This document shows positions 1 through 8,114 of a stretch of DNA of 18,581 nt, piece by piece; position 1 is the stretch's first letter; each line of letters starts with the position of its first letter. The translations under genes were made by a program, and so were the position numbers. Under the pieces are notes generated by a model, which did not search any database, was not told the origin of the DNA, and was given only the letters and a program-made list of their open reading frames with translations. Source of the DNA: Funneliformis mosseae (Eukaryota > Glomeromycota > Glomeromycetes > Glomerales > Glomeraceae); assembly GCA_910592005.1 (NCBI GenBank), contig CAJVPP010001671.1:1-18581 (forward strand), given 5' to 3'.

Positions 1-509
1 AAAATATAATAAAAATAATAATAACAAAAAACAAAAATAAAGATTTTGTAAAGTGAATTTTTGCTCTGGACTCTTAAAAGCTTCGGTTGCCTAGTAATAA
101 TATCTAAAAAGATTCAATAAAAAATTTAACAAATAACAGTAAAAAAAATAAAATTCAACAAAATGTAACGAGTAAAAAAAAATGTATAAATGTATTGTTT
201 TTTTCCTCTCATACTGATCTTGTTCAGGCGCTACAAGCTATACAAGTTATCCTACTTGGTTTTTTGTTGATTGTTTTGATCTAATCTTATATAATGCAGC
301 AAGACAGACGGAATTCTCATGTGACAGTGCAATTTTTTACTCTAATTCTTAAAAGTATATTGTCTTACACTTCACTTCGGACAATAAAAATAAACATTAT
401 TATTATTAGATTTTATTTAATTAAATTAAGTAAAATAAAATAATACATTAAATAAAATATATATGAAATAATAAAACATATTTTATATTAAATTAAATTA
501 AAAATGTCA
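1..509. other. AT-rich intergenic stretch, no gene
   Basis: No reading frame of useful length or recognisable composition is visible. The left part is A-rich. Around 200-330 the sequence is slightly richer in G and C. A small inverted repeat (TATTGTC at 358-364 against GACAATA at 380-386) flanks a 15-base loop, and the stretch ends in ATTAAATTAAAT-type low complexity. It may hold the 3' flank of a gene outside the window, but nothing here shows that. Confidence 0.6.
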
Positions 510-596
510 ATATGGGAGGTTTGCTATTAAAATCAAGTTACGAATATAGTAAATCATATGATCCGTAATGTGATTTTAATAGCTTACCTTCCATAT
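510..596. repeat. Long imperfect palindrome (hairpin or MITE-like)
   Basis: The left arm (about 510-547) starts ATATGGGAGG and runs through GCTATTAAAATCA. The right arm (about 559-596) reads back as its reverse complement with only a few mismatches and ends CTTCCATAT. About 11 bases separate the arms. An arm near 38 bases is far longer than local AT-richness would give by chance, since it includes the mixed-composition GGAGGT/ACCTTCC part. It could be a small non-autonomous transposon remnant or the source of a hairpin RNA. It lies close to the truncated end of the hAT relic, but no link is shown. Confidence 0.75.
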
Positions 597-600
597 ATTA

Positions 601-787
601 AAGTATATCACGTTAAATTATAATATACTATGTTAAATATATTCATGTTAAATTAAAATATAATGTGTTAAATTAAAATGTATCACATTAAATTAAAATA
701 TATTATATTAAATTAAAATATATCACGTTAATTTAAAATATACCACATTAAATTAAAATATATTATATTAATTTAAAAAATATCATT
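601..787. repeat. 20-bp AT-rich tandem repeat
   Basis: From 661 the sequence falls into exact 20-base units starting at 661, 681, 701, 721, 741 and 761, with consensus TATYAYRTTAAWTTAAAATA. More degenerate copies extend left to about 601 and a broken copy starts at 781. The units alternate between a TATCAC/TACCAC form and a TATTAT form. The array stops just where the transposase relic breaks off at 808, so it may have arisen at that breakpoint. Confidence 0.8.
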
Positions 788-807
788 ACATTAATAATAA
801 TAAAATA

Positions 808-2000
808 TTAAATTACCTCATTATTAATAACATAAGAACTTTCTTGAATTTTTTGTAATCGTTCAGTTTGTTTAGGTGTTATAAAAAAGTTTATTAATCG
901 TTTAGCTCTTGCAATTAGAACTTCAGCTGGTAGTAATCCTTTTCCTATTATTAATTGTAAGGTATATGCAGTGCAGGGGAGTCGTATAAGTTCATTCATT
1001 AATCTTCCAGCTTGAACCATATTTGATCCATTGTCTGTGGTTATTGTAAAAACCTTACTAGATAAACCTCAATTAGAGTAATTTCACGTAAAACCTTACA
1101 AATATTATCTTTAGTATAAGGATAAGGTACATATTGAACTGCTAATACTGCCTCACATAAATTGAAATCATTATTGATAAATGAACACGTAACACTAATG
1201 TATCTACTTCTACTTTTAGCTGTTCATAAATCTGCTATTATAGAATACGAAATAATATTTACACTAAATTTTTTTGTTAATACATCTTTAATTTGATTAT
1301 ATAATTCAGCTAATAGTTGTTGTATAGTTTTATCACTTGAAAATTGATAATTTGGATCTAATTCATGCACAAATTCAATAAATCCTTCATCATTACCTAA
1401 ATTAATTGGTTGATTATCTTTAATTAAAATTCTAACAAACTTTTGATCTCGACAATTCTTAATATCTAGATTGTTTCATATCATTTCATCTATATGAAGT
1501 TGTGATAACTGACTCTTGTTTTGAATTTCATTTATTTTTCTATTATAACTTTCTTCAGTAATTTGATGTGTAGCAAGATGAACAATAAAATTACCAGTAG
1601 AACTATCAGATCTCATAAAGTGTCTACATGATTCTACACCATTTTTCCGTTGAACTTGAACTAAACATCTTACAATTCTTTTATATTTTTCAGTTGGTTC
1701 ATATTGATCAAAGTATTCCCATATCCAATTTTGTCCTGGTGGCTTGGCATTTGAAATTAAAACTAATTGATCAGCTATTTTATTTAAATCAAGTTTTTTG
1801 GAATTTTTGCTACATTTTTTGTTATTTCCACCAGTTTTTTGCTGATTATTTGTTTCCATATCTGAATCCAATTCAATTATAGATACACGTCATCATTTTA
1901 ATGGTTCATGAATATTTTGTCTTAATTTTTTTGATCAACTTTCAGATTCACATTCATTTTCAGAATCCAAGGGTTCTTCAAAATTTTTTGACTGAGACAT
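808..2000 (-). pseudogene. hAT-family transposase relic with BED-type finger, 3'-truncated
   Basis: Reading the minus strand from the ATG at 1998-2000 gives an N-terminal acidic part, then a degenerate BED-finger region (WIWEYF near 1715-1730, RCL, CRHF, and HLATH near 1585). After it come the hAT core signatures D-L-[TGA]-TAKSRSRY near 1224-1232, TTDNGSNM near 1015-1040, and CTAYTLQL followed by AKRLINFF and KQTERL near 850-975. In known hAT enzymes the Asp of DxWT and the Asp of TDN belong to the catalytic triad; the third acidic residue lies in the C-terminal part, which is missing here. The usual His of the CxAH motif is Tyr. The frame is broken by six TGA codons (1935-1937, 1893-1895, 1890-1892, 1476-1478, 1224-1226, 1069-1071) and by one frameshift of about 1 base near 1072-1080. 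There are no in-frame TAA or TAG stops up to that shift. The protein ends prematurely at 808 beside the tandem repeat. It is inactive as it stands; family assignment is firm, subfamily unknown. Confidence 0.85.
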
Positions 2001-2574
2001 TTTTGTTATTAGAAAGTAAAACATGAAAATAAAAAACACAAGTAATCAATAATTACACGTGTTAATTTAAATGATCTACAAAAGGTGTGGCTTGAAAAAT
2101 ATATTGAAAGTAAATTATCAACTTGATTTAAGAATTCGAGCATACAAAAAATATTTAAATGTTAGTTAAATAAAGCTTTAACTAACAATAGAAAGGAAAA
2201 GTTTCAAAGAAACTTTGGAATATTATTTTAATTTAGGAAATTTAGCACAAAAGGTAATATTTAACATTAAATAAAACTTTCAATCAAAAATGATAACTAA
2301 AAGAAAAGGTTTAAGAAACCTAGGTAAAAATAAAATCTTGTGTTTATAAATGCTAAAACATTGATAAAAAAAACATAAAATTATTCATTTGTATTAATTG
2401 TTGAGCAAATGTTGCAAAAGCAACGAAGCTTTAACAGAAAAGCCAATCATAAAAAATTAAAATTTCCTCCATGTTATAATAATAATAAGAGGAAGCGGGA
2501 AGTTTCTTTTTTTTCACAATTTATACATTATACGATTGTTTTATTACATTTTATTTTTATATTGTTATAAAAAA
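2001..2574. other. AT-rich flank of the hAT relic, no gene
   Basis: This is the 5' flank of the transposase relic on its coding strand. I see no open frame worth calling and could not identify a terminal inverted repeat or target-site duplication by eye. A CACGTG hexamer occurs at about 2056-2061, inside TTACACGTGTTAA. Confidence 0.5.
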
Positions 2575-2666
2575 TATCTGTGGATATCTGCAGATATCTG
2601 CATATCCGCAGTTTATATCCATCATTTAAATTACTTATCCGGATATCTATATATCCGTACGGATAT
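2575..2666. repeat. Cluster of palindromic GGATATC/GATATCTG repeats
   Basis: GATATC or ATATCC occurs repeatedly in both orientations: GGATATCTGCAGATATCTGC starting at 2582, ATATCCGCAG around 2602-2611, TCCGGATATC around 2638-2647, and a perfect 16-bp palindrome ATATCCGTACGGATAT at 2651-2666. Dense short palindromic repeats of this kind resemble the subterminal transposase-binding repeats of hAT elements. The block lies about 600 bases upstream of the relic's start codon, so it could be the element's left end. It could equally be an independent satellite-like repeat. Confidence 0.7.
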
Positions 2667-3098
2667 TCGAATAATGTATTCACGGATCAGATCACTACAG
2701 AGCACGCGTGAACGAGAAAGGATTTGGTGTAACCAATAACCAATTTCGGATTCGGCTTTCTATTTCCGACCATTTTACTACTATCATAACTCGCGCAAAC
2801 TTGTTTATTGCATATTTTTTTTTGTAGACAAATAAATAATAGGTTCCTAAATTTTTTTCTCATCATTAAGACGTTAATAGTAATATGACTGAAGGATATG
2901 GTAAGATTAAATTAAAAATTATACTCTTCGGCACGTTTGATTTTCCGTCCGTGATTAGAAATTGATACTTTGATTATTAATTGCTTGCTTAGAAATCGTT
3001 TGTCAAATTTGTTATAAATACGAGCCCAAAATACGTTCACTCTTTTTTTTTTTTTTTTAGACATACATACTTTCAATTAAAAAAAATAATAAATAAAG
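2667..3098 (+). promoter_or_regulatory. Upstream region of the glutathione transferase gene
   Basis: This gap between the repeat cluster and the start codon must hold the promoter and leader of the downstream gene. It contains an ACGCGT hexamer (2704-2709, the MCB-type core), stretches of mixed composition around 2680-2800 and 2925-3035, and an 18-base T-tract ending in AG at about 3043-3062. The tract looks like a pyrimidine-rich promoter or leader element, or a 3' splice site for a 5'-UTR intron. An A-rich leader lies directly before the ATG. No TATA box can be called with confidence in this composition. Confidence 0.4.
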
Positions 3099-3843
3099 AT
3101 GGCTATCAAGGTAATCGGGTTCGCTGCATCTACTTGTGCTCAGGTTGTGCTCATGACTCTTAATGAGTTAGGTGTACTTTATGAGTTCGAAGAGATTGCA
3201 TATGAAGATATCAAGAAACCGGAATACTTGGCCAAACATCCATTGTAAGTTTGAACATATATATATATCTGTGCCACGAAATCATTCCTTTTTTTATTGA
3301 ACGAAATTTTTTTTTTTACCTTCTTTTTACAGCGGACAAGTCCCGGTTCTCATTGACGACGATTTCCAACTTTTCGAATCTCGTCCAATGTCTATTTATT
3401 TGGCAAAAAAATATCAAGGAACTAAAACTTCCACTATACTTTACCCTACTGATGATCTACGAAAAGCCGCATTGGTGGATCAATTCATCTCGATAGAATA
3501 CTCGAATTATGATGTAGCTATCAAAAAAATAGCCGTGGAGGAAATATACACAAAATTTAATGGTAAAACTCCTGTTCAAGAAAATATTATAGCAGGTCGT
3601 GAAGCACTTTCTAAAGTGTTGGATGTTTATGAAAAACTCTTGGAGGGCAAAGATTATTTGGCTGGTGATTTCTCCTTGGCTGACATTTTTCATATACCTT
3701 ACACTTATATCTTTTATCAACGAAATCATCGTGATTTGTGGGATGATCCTAAACGTCCCAACGTTGCTAGATGGTGGAAAAACCTTAGCGGTCGTGAAAG
3801 CTGGAAAAAAATTCTCCATAAATATGAAGGAAAATTCCTTTAA
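3099..3843 (+). CDS. Glutathione S-transferase, phi-like class, 218 aa, one intron
   Basis: Exon 1 is 3099-3244 and exon 2 is 3333-3843. The 88-base intron (GTAAGT to ACAG) splits a Phe codon and restores HPFGQVPVL across the junction. The protein has the two-domain GST layout. The thioredoxin-like N-terminal domain (about 1-78) has the AASTC segment with the likely catalytic Ser11, cis-Pro53 in QVPVL, and the glutathione-binding ESRP at 64-67. The helical C-terminal domain (about 90-218) has the folding motif AGDFSLADI at 159-167 and the WWKNL block near the end. Length matches fungal and plant phi GSTs (about 210-220). Expected role: cytosolic conjugation of glutathione to electrophiles or peroxide reduction, in stress defence and detoxification. 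An oddity is Val16 where phi enzymes usually carry Arg after the Ser-containing loop. The start is the first ATG after an A-rich leader and gives a complete fold. The class call is from motifs only. Confidence 0.95.
3245..3332 (+). other. Intron of the glutathione transferase gene
   Basis: The 5' splice site is GTAAGT after CATCCATT and the 3' splice site is TTTTTACAG before CGGACAAG. It is 88 bases long with a T-rich 3' half. Without removal the frame meets TAA directly at the 5' splice site, so splicing is required for the conserved N-terminal GST domain to be made. Confidence 0.95.
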
Positions 3844-3978
3844 AAGTAAAATTTTTTACTCTATCATGTAATTTTTCACTTTTTATCAAATTTTTAAATA
3901 AATAAATTTATATAAATATATGAGATACAAAAAAAAAAAAAAGAAAAAAAAAAAAAGTGGAGCGTAAAGTTGAATGAA
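3844..3978. terminator. Shared 3' region between convergent genes
   Basis: These 135 bases separate the stop codons of the glutathione transferase gene and the convergent F-box gene. AATAAATAAA at about 3896-3905 is a plausible polyadenylation signal for the plus-strand gene. Two A-tracts split by a single G follow (about 3929-3956), which on the other strand gives the F-box gene a T-rich 3' end. Transcripts of the two genes may overlap. Confidence 0.5.
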
Positions 3979-5139
3979 TTATAATGGAAGTTTTATGTTT
4001 GGCACATTTCTCTTTAAATGAATTTCATATCCTCGAGACGTAGGCTTAATCGAAAATTCCAACGTGGGTTTACTTTCATCATCAGACGATGTAATTGAAG
4101 AAATAATAGCCCATGTTACGGAATCTAATCTACCGACATGAGAACGATTCTTATCTAAATGAATAATAATAACTTCTAAATTAGGGCAAGAATTAACAAT
4201 TGTTTGAATGAACCTTTTTAGGTGATCCAAAGTATAAACTTTTGTCTCGACTTTAATAATTTTAAGCGAATTTCGTGAGTGAATTATAAATCTATCATAA
4301 ACATTACTTATGGAGTAAAGATACGTTATGGGTGAAATTTCCAAGGAATACGAAGGAATGAAGTCAAACTTGTTATTACCATCATCGTCAATTATTTGTA
4401 ATTCTTGTAAATTGCTTTGAGACCTAATCAAATCTTCCAATTCATCATTATAATAAGAATTATACGTGAGAATCTTAAGTTTTTGTAATGAAAGACCATA
4501 TCCCTTGATTTCTTGATACATGTTCTTGGAATGTTTTGTGCTGCAAACCAACGTATCAATACTTTTAAAAAATTCCTTCATATCATCATTATATTTCAAA
4601 AATGATATGTCATTCGGTATCATCAACGTCTTAACACGTTTACATTCTTGTAACATGTATTTCCATAATTCCTTGGTAACGACTCTCTTACATTCAATTA
4701 ATGAATCAAACCCATCAAAGATATTATCTACCAAGAGGTTAATGTAAATATGCGAGATTTTTTGTAAATATATTATGTAGTTAAATTTTGGTTGTGAAAG
4801 GAGGGAAGGGTTTAATGGTATCCCTTGGTGAATAAATAGTTGTTTCGTTTCATATGGTAAACATTTTAATATCGTTTTACCAATGACTTTCCAAAATATT
4901 TTGTAATCATGATGATTTTTAAACGTTAGATGGTTGACTTTTCCCTTTAAAGTTAAAGAACAATTGGTGATGTTGACATGTAAATATTTATTATGTTTCC
5001 ATGGGTTTTTCCATAGAATTGATATGGCACAAATGAACCATGTCTTATTTACCAATAAGCATGAGAACAAATCAAAAGGACTATCCGACAAATATTGAAC
5101 AATTTCTCGAATACAATCCTCTGGAAGTTGTGGTATCAT
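3979..5139 (-). CDS. F-box protein, 386 aa
   Basis: The N-terminus has an F-box (about residues 4-48): LPEDCIREIVQYL, then LFSCLLVNKTW and ISILWKNPW. This is the form shared with the three other F-box proteins here. In SCF complexes this domain binds Skp1 while the rest recruits the protein to be ubiquitinated. The remainder has irregular leucine-rich spacing (SLQKLKIL, NLQELQII, SLKIIKVE, CPNLEVIII), consistent with a diverged LRR solenoid. At 386 residues it is about 100 shorter than its neighbours. It lacks the C-terminal G-x-W-x-F...DL...WK block they share, so it is either a shortened relative or a separate lineage. The coding strand shows T18-A9-G right before the ATG. It is convergent with the GST gene. 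The substrate is unknown. Confidence 0.9.
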   Translation of the reverse strand: MIPQLPEDCIREIVQYLSDSPFDLFSCLLVNKTWFICAISILWKNPWKHNKYLHVNITNCSLTLKGKVNHLTFKNHHDYKIFWKVIGKTILKCLPYETKQLFIHQGIPLNPSLLSQPKFNYIIYLQKISHIYINLLVDNIFDGFDSLIECKRVVTKELWKYMLQECKRVKTLMIPNDISFLKYNDDMKEFFKSIDTLVCSTKHSKNMYQEIKGYGLSLQKLKILTYNSYYNDELEDLIRSQSNLQELQIIDDDGNNKFDFIPSYSLEISPITYLYSISNVYDRFIIHSRNSLKIIKVETKVYTLDHLKRFIQTIVNSCPNLEVIIIHLDKNRSHVGRLDSVTWAIISSITSSDDESKPTLEFSIKPTSRGYEIHLKRNVPNIKLPL

Positions 5140-5816
5140 CTTTTTTTTTAAAAAAAAAAAAAAAAAAGAGGGGGAAGGGGAGAGAGAAAAATGAGATTTT
5201 TTAAATCGTAAATGTCATTTAAATAATTTCTAAAAATGGGTTCTTTTTTTTTAGGTGGCGCAATAAAAACCGGAAACCTATGAGATGAGTTCTTTTTTTC
5301 AAGGATAATCACGTGCTGATTATAATCGATTATTTGTAATCGATATTTAATGAATGAAGAATCTTTTTAAAAGTAATGATTAAATTAACCAAATCGGTAA
5401 ATTTGAACACTTTGTTGTAAATGGTAAAGTGTTTTTTTTTAAATAAAGCATTTCAAGTTTTAGATCGTCCTATAGTTTTCCCAAATTTTCGTTCATATCA
5501 ACATATTTGATAAAGAAAATTCCTTCTAATAAAAAAAAAATATCAGAAAAATCAATTGAAGGAAGAAAAAAACGAACAATTTTCTGACAAATTTATCACA
5601 TGATTATAAAATATAGTGTATAAATTATTCTATTTTAACTTGTTATGATTTAATTGGTCTATGACGATTTGTTAATCAATTTTATTACTAAAAGAAATTA
5701 TGATTATCGCTTAATAAAAAAGTGAAATTGATTGGAAGTTAGAATTAAACCAAAACATATACAATTAATAGCAATATACGGATCTCTTCAAATGCATCAT
5801 CTAATCAGATACCGTA
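5140..5816. other. Intergenic region between two F-box genes
   Basis: It holds the upstream region of the F-box gene ending at 5139 and the 3' flank of the next one; both are on the minus strand. A CACGTG E-box lies at 5310-5315, about 170 bases upstream of that gene's start, beside TAATCGAT-type repeats (about 5320-5350). E-boxes are bHLH factor sites in fungi, but function is not shown. I see no further gene. Confidence 0.5.
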
Positions 5817-7301
5817 TTAATAATATTTACATGGTTTGGTGTAATTGATAGTACCGCTATCGACGACACCCAGTCGATGATAAAATTCACATACTTTAAT
5901 GATATAATGAGAATAAATATTGTTATGGAAATTAAATTTTAAAGGTTTCCTTTTCATTTCCTTCCATAATTCAAAAAAGTCTTGAAGATCCAAATTAGAA
6001 AAGCTCCATCTTCCGATTAAATGAATAACATTTAAAAACGTGGATGATTTTAAGGCCAATAAATAAAAAATTGGCTTAGCTAATACCGTATCCGAATTTG
6101 AAACCGTATTCAAGATGTGAATGATGATTTTTTTAACCCTTGAACAAGTTGTTAATAAATCTTCAAAATCTTTTAAGGAAATGTTTGAAATCAACCAAAT
6201 CGGTAAGATTTCAACCTTTGAACATTTCGTCTTGATTACATGTAGATAATATTTAATTGATTCTAATGGTGGTGGTATCGATGTACTAATATCCGTACAT
6301 CGAATGTCAATAACTTTAAGTGAATTTCTCGTATTATCAATTAATTTAGCGTAAATATCTAAATACTCCCCTCTAACATTTTTTAACGAAAGAATTTCTA
6401 GATGTGGCAAAGAAACTTGTTCCAAGATTTGAACATTTTCCTCACCAAATGATGATTTATAATTGATTTCCAATTCGGTTAAATTGACAAAAGATGAAAT
6501 GATTGGTGAGGACAAACAAATGCCACGATCAAATCTAAGAATTTTTAAAGATTGAGAAAGATGTTTAATAGTTTTTCGATTTTTAAAAGGAAATTGAGCT
6601 ACATTTGAATCATAGTAAAATGATATTTCCTTTAAATTTTTTTGTGATAGGATGAGAGGTTCGATATCATTAGTTTGACCCACAAAGATTAAAAGATGTT
6701 TCAACGTATGAACATTTTTTAATAATTCGAGAATTTCTTTTGAGCAATGCCAACATTCTAGAGTGGAAAGTGATGATAAAGAATTTTTTGATCTAGGATG
6801 TTTAAAAAATAGTTCAATGTTTGATGATCGAATGGATTTAATCTTGAAACACTGATTCATGAATAATGACCAACATTCATTGAATAACAGTCGTTTGATC
6901 GTTTCATATTGTGTCACCATCCTAATATTAACATCTTTCAATATGTCTATAATTAAGATTTTAGTTTTAAATTCGGAAATGAATTGAATATATGAAACGT
7001 AATTGAATAAAGATGGTTGTAATAATGAAGGGTTTAGAAAAAATTGTTGTTGTTTTAAAAGAGATTGTTTGGTTTCTCGTGAGAAACATTTGATGATTGT
7101 TTTCCCAAGGATCTTCCAATAATTAGTTCTTGACATACATTCCAACCATGGGTCCTTCCTTACGGAACATGGATCTCTCCATAATATTGGCACGACACAT
7201 TTACAAAATAATCTGTTTGTTAACAAGCATGTGTATAATGATTTTTTATCATCCGAAAGATATTCTAATATTTCCCTAATACAATCTTCTGGAAGTAGCA
7301 T
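5817..7301 (-). CDS. F-box/LRR-like protein, 494 aa, tandem paralogue A
   Basis: The F-box covers about residues 1-45 (LLPEDCIREILEYL, CLLTNRLFCKC, ILWRDP). A conserved linker follows (NYWKILGKTIIKCF, then SLFNYVSYIQFIS), then a long irregular leucine-rich region with repeats such as LSTLECW, LKNVHTLKHLLIF, LTELEIN, LPHLEILSLKNV and NSLKVIDI. The C-terminal block GRWSFSNLDLQDFFELWK spans about 430-447. Expected role: SCF ubiquitin-ligase receptor with unknown substrate. The start is set at the ATG at 7299-7301. An in-frame ATG 24 codons further upstream would add a poly-Lys stretch encoded only by the A23 tract, so it is not used. The gene is a clear tandem duplicate of the one at 8115-9578: over the last 61 residues I count 43 identities by hand. 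It has an insertion of a few residues after the F-box (VRKDPWLECM region) that the other lacks. Confidence 0.9.
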   Translation of the reverse strand: MLLPEDCIREILEYLSDDKKSLYTCLLTNRLFCKCVVPILWRDPCSVRKDPWLECMSRTNYWKILGKTIIKCFSRETKQSLLKQQQFFLNPSLLQPSLFNYVSYIQFISEFKTKILIIDILKDVNIRMVTQYETIKRLLFNECWSLFMNQCFKIKSIRSSNIELFFKHPRSKNSLSSLSTLECWHCSKEILELLKNVHTLKHLLIFVGQTNDIEPLILSQKNLKEISFYYDSNVAQFPFKNRKTIKHLSQSLKILRFDRGICLSSPIISSFVNLTELEINYKSSFGEENVQILEQVSLPHLEILSLKNVRGEYLDIYAKLIDNTRNSLKVIDIRCTDISTSIPPPLESIKYYLHVIKTKCSKVEILPIWLISNISLKDFEDLLTTCSRVKKIIIHILNTVSNSDTVLAKPIFYLLALKSSTFLNVIHLIGRWSFSNLDLQDFFELWKEMKRKPLKFNFHNNIYSHYIIKVCEFYHRLGVVDSGTINYTKPCKYY

Positions 7302-8114
7302 TTTTTTTTTTTTTTTTTTTTTTTCGTCAGAGTGAGTTGAGAGAGGAATTTGACATTTGTGATTTAAATGCAAGCAGTCATGTGATCATGTGACCACAAA
7401 TTCTCTAAACCTCCTTTGTTTAATTATATTACTGTTTATTGGAGATTTTTATTTATACTATTATTTAACGATAATAATTACAAATGGGAAAAAAGAAAAT
7501 TTTGTTAAGCTCAACATGGAAATGGTGGCAACACGAAATTTCAAAGCCACGATATTTCTATGGTTCACCTTCTTCATTAGCTTTTTTTTCTTTGGTCTCA
7601 GAGAAAGTAAATTAGTCAAGGCTTAAGTTGAGGCTCGGCTTTAATGTTAATATTGAGAATGAGAATTTTATCATCTAGATTAAATTTGCCTCCTCCCGAA
7701 TTTGATTTTGGCTCGTTCGTCTTGATTTATTGTAGATCGATCACGAGGCACATCTTTAAAGGTGGATTATCTACAGCAAAAATTCGTCCAAAGTTGCGAA
7801 ATACCGAAATCCCCCTAATCGTGGCTTACGTTTATTGAAGTAGATCAAACAAAGATTATCGCGGATTTCGTCTAAACCGTAAAGGATAATCTTCTAAGGG
7901 GTCAAGATTATATAAATCAATCAATTGACCAAATTTAAGCCTGATTTCCAAAGCCTCCCTACAAACTCATTAGGCATATGATCAAAAATGAATACCTGAC
8001 GCGCAAAAAAGCAAAATTGTTGGTAAATCTGTTTCTTGATCCTTCATTTATTATTATTATTATTATTATTTTCTATTTACATTAGGGGGAGGGAGACTAA
8101 CACAACACGATATA
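7302..8114. other. Intergenic region between tandem F-box paralogues
   Basis: It starts with an A23 tract (coding strand) that touches the ATG of the gene ending at 7301. Bases 7626-7930 are richer in G and C than the flanks. They contain an inverted repeat AAGATTATC/GATAATCTT (7852-7860 and 7885-7893) and a second, partial one (CGAAATCC near 7805 against GGATTTCG near 7863). Short open frames here show no family signature. The stretch could be a remnant of a small transposon, but I cannot name it. Confidence 0.4.
8048..8070. repeat. TTA microsatellite
   Basis: Almost eight uninterrupted TTA units lie 45 bases beyond the stop codon of the minus-strand F-box gene that ends at 8115. Confidence 0.95.

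Noticed and set aside
1069..1937. Classical RIP as the cause of the TGA codons
   Set aside because: RIP acts on CpA and would convert the TGG codon into TAG. All six are TGA, which needs change in a CpC context on the other strand.
2885..3060. Upstream ATG at 2885 followed by GTAAGA, with the T-tract AG at 3060 as a possible upstream coding exon for the GST
   Set aside because: Splicing that way meets a stop (AATTAA) before the GST start, so it could at most be a short upstream ORF or 5'-UTR intron. The ATG at 3099 already gives a full GST.
7390..7626. 78-codon plus-strand open frame with hydrophobic residues
   Set aside because: The composition follows AT-rich DNA and T-tracts, there is no family signature, and it lies just upstream of a minus-strand gene where promoter sequence is expected.
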